Assembly (NCBI GenBank): GCA_017999645.1
Contig: JAGNLJ010000005.1
Coordinates: forward strand, 1-64,000
Length of the DNA: 64,000 nucleotides
Direction of reading: 5' to 3'
From: Alphaproteobacteria bacterium
GTDB lineage: Bacteria; Pseudomonadota; Alphaproteobacteria; Micavibrionales; Micavibrionaceae
Below the pieces are notes generated by a model. The model did not search any database, had not been told where the DNA came from, and saw only the letters and a program-made list of their open reading frames with translations. Of this stretch, positions 7,545 to 15,770 are shown piece by piece. Every line of letters begins with the position of its first letter. Position 1 is the first letter of the stretch. Made by a program: the position numbers and the translations under genes.

Positions 7545-8483
7545 TTAAAAACGAACTAAAAGAGCACCCCATGTCAGGCCGCCGCCCATCCCTTCAAGCA
7601 GAACGAGATCGCCCGCCTTGATTCGACCGGCTTCCATGGCCTCATGCAGCGCCAGCGGGATCGACGCCGCCGACGTATTGCCATGGCGCTCCACCGTCGT
7701 CACAACCTTGTCCATCGACAGGTTCAGCTTCTTGGCCGTCGCTTCGATAATGCGGATATTGGCTTGGTGAGGTACTAGTAAACTTATATCTTCCGACTTC
7801 AGTTTGTTCTTCGCCAGAACTTCTTCCACGACATCGGCCATGAACTGGACGGCGTTCTTGAACACCTCGCGCCCTTCCATGACGATCAACGGATCGGCGA
7901 ACAGCAGATCCTGGAACCGCCCGTCGGCATAAAGATGCGTCGAGATCACCCCGCGCCCGTCATTTTTCGTATTCACTTCCAAAATCGCCGCGCCCGCGCC
8001 GTCCGCGAACAGCACGCACGTCGCCCTGTCATTCCAGTCGACGATGGAGGACATTTTCTCCGCGCCGATCACCAGCACCCGTTTCGAAATACCCGTCTGG
8101 ATAAAACTGTTGGCGATGCCGAGCGCATAAACGAATCCTGTGCACACAGCCTGCACATCGAACGCCGGCCCCGGCGGGATGCCGAGCGCCTGCTGAACAT
8201 TCACAGCAACAGCCGGAAATTTCTTATCCGGCGTCGTTGTCGCGACAATAACCGTATCGATATCCTTGCCTTCTAACTTCGCATTCGCCAGCGCCTGCTT
8301 CCCGGCCTCGATCGCCATAGTTCCGGTTGTCTCATGCGCTTCAGCCAGCCGGCGCTCGCGTATACCCGTGCGCTTGACGATCCACTCATCAGACGTATCG
8401 ACCAGCTTTTCAAGATCGGCATTTGTGACGATTTTTTTGGGAAGATAACCGCCCGTGGCGCGGATGACCGCAGTAATGCTCAT
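7545..8483 (-). CDS. fabH: beta-ketoacyl-ACP synthase III
   Basis: Starts fatty-acid synthesis by condensing an acyl-CoA with malonyl-ACP. The 312-residue length and the thiolase fold with Cys114 (DVQAVCTGFVYAL), His239 (LLVPHQANIRI) and Asn269 (ERHGNTSAASIPLAL) form the FabH triad; the C-terminal GGGLTWGALLVRF is typical. The ATG directly follows the plsX stop codon (TAGATG), so translation is probably coupled. Confidence 0.97.
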   Translation of the reverse strand: MSITAVIRATGGYLPKKIVTNADLEKLVDTSDEWIVKRTGIRERRLAEAHETTGTMAIEAGKQALANAKLEGKDIDTVIVATTTPDKKFPAVAVNVQQALGIPPGPAFDVQAVCTGFVYALGIANSFIQTGISKRVLVIGAEKMSSIVDWNDRATCVLFADGAGAAILEVNTKNDGRGVISTHLYADGRFQDLLFADPLIVMEGREVFKNAVQFMADVVEEVLAKNKLKSEDISLLVPHQANIRIIEATAKKLNLSMDKVVTTVERHGNTSAASIPLALHEAMEAGRIKAGDLVLLEGMGGGLTWGALLVRF

Positions 8484-9563
8484 CTAACCCTCGTATGTCC
8501 CTTGCGAGAGGAATGAATCCTGGCTCATCAGGCGGTTGATTTCATCGGACACTTTCTTGACGTAGCCCTGCCGCGCGAGTTGTGTCGCCAGACGCACCGC
8601 GCTCGAAAATCCGAGACCGTCCGTGCCGCCATGGCTTTTGACGCACACGCCGTTGAGGCCCACAAACACGCCGCCGTTATACAAACGCGGATCAACCTTA
8701 TGCTTGAAACGCTTCATCGCGAAAAACGCCAGCGCCCCGCCGAGAATAGCCAGCGGATCGGAACTAATCGCTTCCTTGAAATAATATCCCGTCATGCGTC
8801 CCACGCCTTCGCCGGTTTTCAACGCAATATTGCCCGCATAACCGTCGCACACAACGACATCCACCGTACCCTTGGTGATATCGTCGCCCTCGACAAATCC
8901 TTTATATAGTCCTGGGAAATCAACTTTCGACAGGATGTTATGCGCCGCGCGAACGTGATCCGGGCCTTTCATCTCTTCGGAACCGACATTCAGCAAACCG
9001 ACCGTCGGCACTTGAATTCCTTTATGCGCACGCGCGAACACCGCGCCCAGAACGGCAAACTGCGTCAGCGTCTCCGCATCGACCAGCACATTCGCGCCAA
9101 GATCCAGCATCACCGTACTGCCATGCATCGACGGAAAAACACTTGCCAGCGCGGGCCGGTGAATCCCCGGCAGCATTCTTAAAACAACTTTCGCCATCGC
9201 CATCAACGCGCCGGTATTGCCCGCTGAAACTGCGGCGTGCGCATGTCCTTCCGCTACGGCCTCAATCGCCATGCGCATACTGGTGCCCTTGCTCGCACGC
9301 AACGCCGCCGACGGCTTTTCATTGTTGCGCACCATCCTGTCGGTGTGCACGACGCGGCATACATCTTTCAAATCGGAATATTTATTCAGGTAAGGATAAA
9401 TCCGGCTCTCATCACCAATTAGGATAAAGCGGATATCCTTGTTCTCTTCGTGAATGATATTGAGACCCGGAATGACGATCTCGGGTCCGAAATCGCCGCC
9501 CATGGCATCCACGGCAATAGTGATCGCGTGCAGCGCGGTGACAGTGTGTGTGAAATCAGACAA
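8484..9563 (-). CDS. plsX: phosphate acyltransferase PlsX
   Basis: Makes acyl-phosphate from acyl-ACP for phospholipid synthesis at the cytoplasmic membrane. The 359-residue sequence has the N-terminal TIAVDAMGGDFGPEIVIPG, AVSAGNTGALMAMAKVVL, and LLNVGSEEMKG motifs typical of the family. It lies between rpmF and fabH, the arrangement also found in E. coli. Confidence 0.97.
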   Translation of the reverse strand: MSDFTHTVTALHAITIAVDAMGGDFGPEIVIPGLNIIHEENKDIRFILIGDESRIYPYLNKYSDLKDVCRVVHTDRMVRNNEKPSAALRASKGTSMRMAIEAVAEGHAHAAVSAGNTGALMAMAKVVLRMLPGIHRPALASVFPSMHGSTVMLDLGANVLVDAETLTQFAVLGAVFARAHKGIQVPTVGLLNVGSEEMKGPDHVRAAHNILSKVDFPGLYKGFVEGDDITKGTVDVVVCDGYAGNIALKTGEGVGRMTGYYFKEAISSDPLAILGGALAFFAMKRFKHKVDPRLYNGGVFVGLNGVCVKSHGGTDGLGFSSAVRLATQLARQGYVKKVSDEINRLMSQDSFLSQGTYEG

Positions 9564-9647
9564 GGGGTGAACCCTCTCCCGGTTCGGACGTAGGACTGCG
9601 GATTATACCACGGACCCGAAAGGATTCCAGAGCCCCGGCGCGAATGA

Positions 9648-9827
9648 TTAGTCGCGGGCCGCGAGAACCTGCTTGCCTTTGTACATACCTGTTTTCAGGT
9701 CGACATGGTGGCGGCGCACAGGTTCGCCTGTGTTTGAATCTTCAACCCAGTTGGTAGCCGTCAGGCCGTCATGGGAGCGGCGCATATTGCGGCGGGATTT
9801 CGATGTTTTTCGCTTTGGAACAGCCAT
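9648..9827 (-). CDS. rpmF: 50S ribosomal protein L32
   Basis: A 59-residue basic protein starting [20 protein letters not shown] and ending [10 protein letters not shown], the L32 pattern of alphaproteobacteria, which lacks the zinc cysteines. An AAGGAT-like ribosome-binding site precedes the ATG. It sits between the DUF177 gene and plsX as in the classical yceD-rpmF-plsX-fabH order. Confidence 0.96.
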   Translation of the reverse strand: MAVPKRKTSKSRRNMRRSHDGLTATNWVEDSNTGEPVRRHHVDLKTGMYKGKQVLAARD

Positions 9828-9906
9828 TGTTTTAATCCTTCTAAATCAGGGGCTTTTATTAACGAAAACAGCCCGTGGATGCAAGTAAAAATCATCCAGT
9901 CGCCTT

Positions 9907-10027
9907 AAATCGAGGATTTTGAGGCGAAAACAGCGGTTTTCGAGAACCGCATCGTAGAATACATTTGGCGTATTTGAGAAGCGGAAGCGCAGAAAACCGC
10001 TGTTTGCAGACCAAAAGCCGACGATTT
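9907..10027. repeat. structured palindromic repeat, copy 1
   Basis: A ~121-bp stem-loop. Outer arms AAATCG/CGATTT (9907-9912, 10022-10027) and AAACAGCGGTTTTC/GAAAACCGCTGTTT enclose a core in which CCGC pairs with GCGG and AATAC with GTATT. The core (about 9940-9992) is nearly the same as in the copy at 14028-14160, while the stem outside it differs in sequence yet remains paired. The right end overlaps the stop codon of the DUF177 gene by two bases. Not a classical terminator: no T run follows. Confidence 0.75.
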
Positions 10028-10616
10028 ATTCGCCCTTTTTCCAGTCTTTTAAGGCGGCAAAGGGGTTCTCATAAGGCTCGCCCGCCTGGACCTTCAGCCC
10101 GCTCTCGCCGCCATATTCTTCGCCCTCCAGCCGGGGATAAGGGTCGATAGCCAGCGATAGATACTGCGCCACCAGCTCGCCCGCATCGATCTTGCCATCA
10201 ATCACAGGCTCCGGATCTTCGCTCTCGTCTAAAAATGGCATATCGGCCTGCCCGTCCCGCGTCAGACGCTCCTGTTTCGCCTTGGCAAATGATACCGCCT
10301 GCTCCGGATCGGCATACCATGCTTCGAAACTATCGATGATATCGGTTTTAATAGCCTTGCCGCTGACGACCGAATTCTGCGTCACTGCAGCGCGGATCTG
10401 CCCCGAAACGAAAATCACGTTGCTGCCGGAATCGCGGCTCATGACCAGATCCGATTCCAGGCTGCGCAAATCCACCAGCCCCATCCGCTTCGTAAGCCTC
10501 TTGCGCTCATCGTCTGTCGGGGAAAGGGTCAATTTCATGGGCGTGTTGCCGATCTTCTCGGCTTCCACAAAATGCGACCATTCAGGTGCGCCGATATCCT
10601 GTTTTTTACGTGTCAT
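10026..10616 (-). CDS. DUF177/YceD family protein
   Basis: A 196-residue acidic protein of the YceD family, whose E. coli and plant members are linked to 23S rRNA maturation or accumulation; the exact activity is not settled. The family pattern is visible in WSHFVEAEKIG near the start, the SGQIRAAVTQNSVVSG strand region, the acidic DESEDPEPVIDGKIDAGELVAQYLSLAIDPYPR segment and the PFAALKDWKKG ending. It is coupled to the upstream chaperone gene by a 4-bp overlap, and rpmF follows. Confidence 0.88.
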   Translation of the reverse strand: MTRKKQDIGAPEWSHFVEAEKIGNTPMKLTLSPTDDERKRLTKRMGLVDLRSLESDLVMSRDSGSNVIFVSGQIRAAVTQNSVVSGKAIKTDIIDSFEAWYADPEQAVSFAKAKQERLTRDGQADMPFLDESEDPEPVIDGKIDAGELVAQYLSLAIDPYPRLEGEEYGGESGLKVQAGEPYENPFAALKDWKKGE

Positions 10617-11152
10617 TTCTGCTCCTGCGGCGCAAAGGCAACCTCGCCGTTCAATATTCCTGAAACCGGATTTTGCGCCATCACTGCCATACTTTCTCTT
10701 ATATAGCGCATGATTTTCTGGATGTCAGGAACCTCTGTGTCCTCAATCGTCCCGTAAAGATTTCGGCGCAGGGCAATCGCGAAGGCGCCCTCTCCCTGCT
10801 TCAGCGCCTCATTATAGGCATGCATGCGCCCGTTGAAACCTTTCATCATCCGGCGCTGGTGCTTGGGCACGCCCATATCACCGATCCCCATCTCGCGCAG
10901 GGTTTGGTCCATATCGGCGAATGTAACGTCGAACAGGGCCTGGTTGAATTCCCTGGCCTGCTCCCCCTCATTGGCCAGCCTGTTAATCACTAAAAAGAGG
11001 TGAATCAATAACAGGTCGAACCGCCCGTCGAAGGAATCGGGCACGCCGTACGTTGTATAGAAAATCGGCGCACGGATATGCTGCAGAATCTGCGCATAAG
11101 CCCGTTTTGCCGGGTCGGCATGGGGTGTTTTTTTCTTTAGAAAAGCCAGCAT
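10613..11152 (-). CDS. ubiquinol-cytochrome c chaperone (CBP3/UQCC1 family)
   Basis: A 179-residue protein of the CBP3 family, which in mitochondria helps make and assemble cytochrome b of complex III. Recognisable parts are YGVPDSFDGRFDLLLIHLFL near 36-55, FNQALFDVTFADMDQTLREMGIGD and VPKHQRRMMKGFNGRMHAYN. The alphaproteobacterial neighbourhood bamE / CBP3 / DUF177 / plsX supports the call. Divergent from bamE with a 62-bp gap that must hold both promoters. Confidence 0.9.
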   Translation of the reverse strand: MLAFLKKKTPHADPAKRAYAQILQHIRAPIFYTTYGVPDSFDGRFDLLLIHLFLVINRLANEGEQAREFNQALFDVTFADMDQTLREMGIGDMGVPKHQRRMMKGFNGRMHAYNEALKQGEGAFAIALRRNLYGTIEDTEVPDIQKIMRYIRESMAVMAQNPVSGILNGEVAFAPQEQK

Positions 11153-11214
11153 GTTCTCTAAGCCCTCTCGACTTGGCTCGGGATGAGATATAGATTAAAA
11201 GCCCGGATGAGTAC

Positions 11215-11694
11215 ATGAAATATATGAAACCGAAGACTTCGAAATTTCTGCTTCTGGCCGCGGCTGCATTGCTCGCCGCGCCTGCCTGCACCCCGACGGT
11301 CGCGCAGCGCGGCAACATGCTGGAAGACCAGCAGATGAAAACCATCATCCCCGGCATTCATACGCGCTCCGACGTTCTGCGCATTCTCGGCTCGCCTACT
11401 ACACAGGCACCCTTCAACGACGACGTCTGGTACTACATCGGTCAGGAAACCGAGAAAAAAGGCATTCTTGATCCCGACGTAACCAAGGAACGCGTCGTGG
11501 TCGTCGTCTTCAATCCCGACAGCACGGTTTATTTCCTGAAGGAAATGCCCAAGGGCGCGAGCCTTGATGTCCCTATCGAGCGCAGCAAAACCCCGACGCA
11601 CGGCAACGACATGACAATCATGCAACAGATGCTTGGCAATATCGGCCGCTTCAACACGCAATCCAACGGTTCGGCAACCAGACCCGGTCGTTGA
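11215..11694 (+). CDS. bamE: outer membrane assembly lipoprotein BamE
   Basis: Lipoprotein of the BAM complex that inserts beta-barrels into the outer membrane. A lipobox-type signal ends at LLAAPAC (Cys near 25). The SmpA/OmlA domain follows: IIPGIHTRSDVLRILGSPT, DDVWYYIGQETEKKG, VVVVVFNPDSTVYFLKE. The 159 residues include a polar tail. The start could also be the ATG three codons later. Confidence 0.93.
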   Translation: MKYMKPKTSKFLLLAAAALLAAPACTPTVAQRGNMLEDQQMKTIIPGIHTRSDVLRILGSPTTQAPFNDDVWYYIGQETEKKGILDPDVTKERVVVVVFNPDSTVYFLKEMPKGASLDVPIERSKTPTHGNDMTIMQQMLGNIGRFNTQSNGSATRPGR

Positions 11695-11714
11695 TCCCGC
11701 ATTTAATTCTCGTA

Positions 11715-11747
11715 AATAAAAAACCCCGCCGAAGCGGGGTTTTTTGT
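11715..11747. terminator. bidirectional intrinsic terminator between bamE and hppA
   Basis: CCCCGC-CGAA-GCGGGG stem with A6 before and T6 after, serving the convergent bamE and hppA. Identical over 33 bases to the terminator at 1974-2006. Confidence 0.93.
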
Positions 11748-11760
11748 GAGTTGATTTCGC

Positions 11761-13911
11761 TTAGTGCACGACCGGTGCAACGCCGAAATATTTCGCGACA
11801 ATCGCCACCAGCAGGATCGCAACGATGTTCGCGATCTTGATCAAAGGGTTGATTGCCGGGCCAGCGGTATCTTTGTACGGGTCGCCAACCGTGTCGCCGG
11901 TGACAGCGGCCTTGTGAGCTTCGCTACCTTTTTCGCCCGTTTCTTCGATCAGCTTCTTCGCGTTGTCCCACGCGCCGCCGCCCGAGGTCATCGAGATAGC
12001 GACAAAGAGACCCGTCACGATCGTACCCATCAGCAACGCCCCCAGTGCCTGGAACGCGGAGCCCATGTCGTCCGTGAGTTTGTACACGACAGCAAACAAC
12101 ACAATAGGCGCTGCGATCGGGAGCAAGGAAGGCACGATCATTTCTTTAATCGCGGCCTTCGTCAGCAAGTCGACGGCACGGCCGTATTCGGGCTTTGCTG
12201 TGCCTTCCATGATGCCTTTGATCTCGCGAAACTGTCTGCGAACCTCAACCACAACGGAACCAGCCGCGCGGCCAACAGCCGTCATCGACATCGCGCCAAA
12301 CAGGTAAGGCAGCAAACCGCCAACGAACAGACCGATCACAACCCACGGCTCTTCGAGCGGGAAGCTGAGATCTGCGTACTGTGGCAGGTAGTGTTTGATT
12401 TCTTCCGTGTAACCGGCGAACAGCACAAGCGATGCAAGAGCGGCAGAGCCGATCGCATAGCCTTTCGTAACGGCTTTCGTCGTGTTGCCGACTGCATCCA
12501 ACGCGTCGGTCGTTACGCGGATTTCTTTCGGCAGACCCGACATCTCGGCGATGCCGCCGGCGTTGTCGGTAACCGGACCGTAAGCATCAAGCGCCACAAC
12601 CATACCGGCCAGCGATAACATTGCCGTCGCCGCCATCGCGATGCCGTAGAGGCCAGCGAGCGTGAAGGCAATGTAGATACCTGCGCAGATGACGATGACA
12701 GGCAGAGCGGTCGATTCTAGAGAAACGGCCAGACCCTGAATGACGTTCGTGCCGTGGCCGGTTTCAGATGCTTTCGCAACCGATTTCACCGGACGGAACT
12801 TCGTCGACGTGTAGTATTCGGTAATCCATACGAGCAGGCCCGTAACGCCAAGACCGGTCAGCACGCACAGGAACAGATCCTTCAGTGTAATAACGGTTTC
12901 ATTCAGCGTCGTGATTTCCGCCGGCAGCGCAAGTTTCGTGCCGCCGAAATAAACGAATACGGCAGAAAGAAGCGCGCTGACGATGAAGCCCTTATAAAGA
13001 GCCCACATAATGTTTTTGCTGGCGCCGAGACGAACGAAATATGTCCCGATAACCGACGCAACGATCGATACAGCACCCACCAGCAGCGGGAGCAGCATCA
13101 TCGTTTCTACGTTTTCCGGTCCGAACGTGCTGAACGCGATCAGCATCGTCGCAACGACAGTCACCGCATAGGTTTCGAACAGGTCTGCGGCCATACCGGC
13201 ACAGTCGCCCACGTTGTCGCCCACGTTGTCGGCGATAACCGCTGCGTTTCTTGGGTCATCTTCCGGGATGTTCGCTTCAACTTTACCGACGAGGTCCGCG
13301 CCGACGTCAGCACCTTTAGTAAAGATACCGCCGCCGAGACGAGCGAAGATCGAAATCAGGGACGCACCGAAACCAAGACCGATGAGGCCTTCGAGAATGA
13401 CGCGCAATGCTGCCGCGCGCTCATCGCCTTCCAGTGCTTCGAGACCGAAATGCTGCTGCAGGCCGTAATAGTAACCCGCAACGCCGAGAAGACCGAGACC
13501 GACAACCAGCATGCCCGTGATCGCGCCCGCTTTGAACGCAACGTTCAATGCTTGCTTAAGACCTTCCGTCGCGGCTTGCGTGGTACGAACGTTCGAACGC
13601 ACCGAAACCAGCATGCCTGCATAGCCTGCGATACCCGAAAGAACCGCGCCGACGATGAAGCCGCCGGCAACGTGCCAGCCGAGCGTGAAATAAAGGACAA
13701 GAACAACAGCGCCCCCGACGAGGCCGATGGTGCTGTACTGACGGTTCAGGTAAGCGCTCGCACCTTCCTGAATGGCAGCCGCAATTTCCTGCATGCGCGC
13801 GTTACCGGCGCTTTTGCTCATGATCTGCTTTGCAGACACGATGGCATAAAGAAGAGCCAAAATGCCGCAAAGGGCAATGATTACATAGGGGTCACTGAAA
13901 GAAAAAGTCAT
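11761..13911 (-). CDS. hppA: membrane proton-translocating pyrophosphatase
   Basis: Hydrolyses pyrophosphate and pumps protons across the inner membrane. The 716 residues form about 16 membrane segments. The catalytic loop is [18 protein letters not shown] (from residue 202) followed by [13 protein letters not shown], and the C-terminal [18 protein letters not shown] is the matching metal-binding loop. Lys479 in [10 protein letters not shown] is the residue that marks the potassium-independent subfamily. Monocistronic here: fliL upstream ends in its own terminator. Confidence 0.97.
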   Translation of the reverse strand: MTFSFSDPYVIIALCGILALLYAIVSAKQIMSKSAGNARMQEIAAAIQEGASAYLNRQYSTIGLVGGAVVLVLYFTLGWHVAGGFIVGAVLSGIAGYAGMLVSVRSNVRTTQAATEGLKQALNVAFKAGAITGMLVVGLGLLGVAGYYYGLQQHFGLEALEGDERAAALRVILEGLIGLGFGASLISIFARLGGGIFTKGADVGADLVGKVEANIPEDDPRNAAVIADNVGDNVGDCAGMAADLFETYAVTVVATMLIAFSTFGPENVETMMLLPLLVGAVSIVASVIGTYFVRLGASKNIMWALYKGFIVSALLSAVFVYFGGTKLALPAEITTLNETVITLKDLFLCVLTGLGVTGLLVWITEYYTSTKFRPVKSVAKASETGHGTNVIQGLAVSLESTALPVIVICAGIYIAFTLAGLYGIAMAATAMLSLAGMVVALDAYGPVTDNAGGIAEMSGLPKEIRVTTDALDAVGNTTKAVTKGYAIGSAALASLVLFAGYTEEIKHYLPQYADLSFPLEEPWVVIGLFVGGLLPYLFGAMSMTAVGRAAGSVVVEVRRQFREIKGIMEGTAKPEYGRAVDLLTKAAIKEMIVPSLLPIAAPIVLFAVVYKLTDDMGSAFQALGALLMGTIVTGLFVAISMTSGGGAWDNAKKLIEETGEKGSEAHKAAVTGDTVGDPYKDTAGPAINPLIKIANIVAILLVAIVAKYFGVAPVVH

Positions 13912-14027
13912 ATACGTCCTCGTTTTTATTTTTCAAAATCCGGGGAGAGACTAACCATTATTTGAGACCAGATAAAGCCCTCTTTTTAAGAAAATACTCT
14001 TTTTTTGTGGGCATTTAGAGCCTGTGG

Positions 14028-14160
14028 CTTTTCAAATTCGCTTTGGCGTGGCAGATATTCGCGCGTTTCGAGAACCGCCTCGCAGAATACATTGAAGTAT
14101 TTGAGAAGCGGAAGCGCAGAAACGCGCGAAGAGATGTCCGCCAAAGTAGAGTTTGAAAGA
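14028..14160. repeat. structured palindromic repeat, copy 2
   Basis: A ~133-bp stem-loop with imperfect arms of about 50 bases (CTTTGGCG with CGCCAAAG; TTCGCGCGTTTC with GAAACGCGCGAA) around the same core as at 9907-10027 (CGAGAACCGC, AGAATACATT, TATTTGAGAAGCGGAAGCGCAG). The stem next to the core differs completely from copy 1 yet pairs perfectly. It fills most of the 306-bp gap between hppA and fliL; the fliL terminator follows. Confidence 0.75.
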
Positions 14161-14188
14161 AAAACCCGGGCTTTTTTAAGGCCCGGGT
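14157..14188 (-). terminator. intrinsic terminator of fliL
   Basis: On the minus strand ACCCGGGC and GCCCGGGT form an 8-bp stem around a TTAAAAAA-like loop, followed by a run of T. It lies about 30 bp after the fliL stop codon. Confidence 0.85.
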
Positions 14189-14217
14189 CCAATAAATAGA
14201 GGGTTCACATATAAAAC

Positions 14218-14715
14218 TTAAATGGGGCGCTGTTGCACCACCTGCAGTAGCACTTCCGACACCATGTCCTCGCCGAGAACATCCGTCGTAATCTTCGTCA
14301 GGCGGCTTTTAACCGCCGCTACCTGCACCACACCGCCCTTCAGGGCCGCGTGCTTGTTAAGAACTCCATACATATCCTGGATATAAGCGTCTTTAAGACG
14401 CGGGGTCAGTTTCTTGACCTCCTCGGCCTTAACCTTGTCCTCGACTTCCAGGGCAATCACCAGGCTCACCGTCTGGGTCACACCTGAACTGTCAATGATC
14501 GGCAGGATCAGCGGATCGAGCTCGACGAATTCAGTACCGCCCCCGCCATGACCGCCGCCACCTTTTTTCTTCTCCTCTTTTTTATGAGTTGCGGCAACTT
14601 CCTTGGCCGCTTCACCGGCCGAAGCTTCCGCCGGTTTCGAGAAATAGAAATATGCGCCGGCACCACCTCCACCGAGCACAAGTAACGCGACAACCGCGAT
14701 TAAAATCATGCGCAT
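14218..14715 (-). CDS. fliL: flagellar basal-body protein FliL
   Basis: Single-pass inner-membrane protein that surrounds the stator at the flagellar motor. The 165 residues have a short cytoplasmic start, a membrane segment (3-24, ILIAVVALLVLGGGGAGAYF), a charged then Gly/His-rich linker, and a periplasmic FliL domain (VELDPLILPI, KKLTPRLKDAYIQDMYGVLN). AAGGGG precedes the ATG. No other flagellar gene is adjacent; the stator genes motA and motB are 12 kb away in this window. Confidence 0.9.
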   Translation of the reverse strand: MRMILIAVVALLVLGGGGAGAYFYFSKPAEASAGEAAKEVAATHKKEEKKKGGGGHGGGGTEFVELDPLILPIIDSSGVTQTVSLVIALEVEDKVKAEEVKKLTPRLKDAYIQDMYGVLNKHAALKGGVVQVAAVKSRLTKITTDVLGEDMVSEVLLQVVQQRPI

Positions 14716-14847
14716 TAGGAAAACCCCTTATTATTCTTCTTATATGAACCCTAACATTAATCATAACCCTCAAATGATTAACGGCATGTTACAAAGGCTT
14801 AAAATAAGCCATCGCGCCATACTAAGATATTGATTTAATTAATATTT

Positions 14848-15306
14848 TTATGAACGAATTGTCTTCGCAACTGCGTCAAGAATACCGTTTATGAAGCCGG
14901 TTTCGCCGGAATCGAAGAATCCGTGCGCCACATTGATATAGTCGTTAATAATGATGCCCTGATCCGTTTCCTGGTTCACCAGCAGTTCAGCCGCGGCGCA
15001 CATAAGTATCGCTTTAAGTAACATTCCAACATCTTTGTTCTCATTGGTGATATTGGCATTAATGATATTGCTTAAATCATCGCCGCGATCCTCGATTGCA
15101 CCCAAAATCTTTTCGAACAGCGCGCCATCAGGGGCAACCATTGTCTCACCTTCGACTTCCATCCCGACGCGCGTTGACAGGAATTCCTGGCTGACTTTTG
15201 AAATTCTTTGCTTGTTCTGGATCGACTGGTACAGCGCCTGCACCGCGAGCAGACGCGCCGCGAGATTTTTAGCCTTGGCCGATGGCTTTCTACTCTCCGC
15301 ACTCAT
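14848..15306 (-). CDS. nusB: transcription antitermination factor NusB
   Basis: All-helical RNA-binding protein that works with S10 in rRNA antitermination. The 152 residues show the NusB pattern: ARLLAVQALYQSIQN near the start, AAAELLVNQETDQGIIINDYINVAHGF and FINGILDAVAKTIR at the end. The start codon overlaps the ribH stop by one base (TAATG), as the last gene of the riboflavin operon. Confidence 0.95.
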   Translation of the reverse strand: MSAESRKPSAKAKNLAARLLAVQALYQSIQNKQRISKVSQEFLSTRVGMEVEGETMVAPDGALFEKILGAIEDRGDDLSNIINANITNENKDVGMLLKAILMCAAAELLVNQETDQGIIINDYINVAHGFFDSGETGFINGILDAVAKTIRS

Positions 15307-15758
15307 TACGATACCTTTTTGACTTTAGAATTTTCGCGCTTGAGCTCGAGAACACGCAGCGCCGCGCGAACTGCCCCCGCGCCCACATTTTTTTCCGCCG
15401 GGTTGGCGCGCGCAATCGCCTGCTCCATATTTTCCGCAGTGATGATCCCGTTACCGACCGGAAGGCCATAATGAACGCCGAGCTCGCCGATCCCCCGCGC
15501 GCTCTCATCGCTGACAATTTCAAAATGATAGGTCTCGCCGCGAATGACGCATCCAAGCGCCACATACGCATCAAAACGGCTCAAGGTTCTTTCGGATGCA
15601 ATCTTGATAACAGCCGGAATTTCCAGCGCTCCCGGCACGGTGATATGCTCATACGTCACGCCCGCTGCCTCAAGTGCTTCTCTCGCGCCGCGCACCAGCA
15701 TATCGCCGATATTTTCGTGGAAGCGCGCCTCGACAATCAGGACATGGGCAATGGGCAT
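15306..15758 (-). CDS. ribH: 6,7-dimethyl-8-ribityllumazine synthase
   Basis: Condenses 5-amino-6-ribitylamino-uracil with the four-carbon product of RibB. The 150-residue sequence has VPGALEIPAVIKIA (substrate-binding), GCVIRGETYHFEIV with the proposed catalytic His, and GLPVGNGIITAENMEQA. It lies between ribBA and nusB, the usual alphaproteobacterial order. Confidence 0.96.
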   Translation of the reverse strand: MPIAHVLIVEARFHENIGDMLVRGAREALEAAGVTYEHITVPGALEIPAVIKIASERTLSRFDAYVALGCVIRGETYHFEIVSDESARGIGELGVHYGLPVGNGIITAENMEQAIARANPAEKNVGAGAVRAALRVLELKRENSKVKKVS

Positions 15759-15770
15759 GAATGAATTTCC

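Noticed and set aside
12754-13965. 403-codon open frame on the plus strand
   Set aside because: Antisense to hppA. Its product is Arg/Asn/Gln-rich with no recognisable fold, as expected for the complement of a GC-rich membrane-protein gene.
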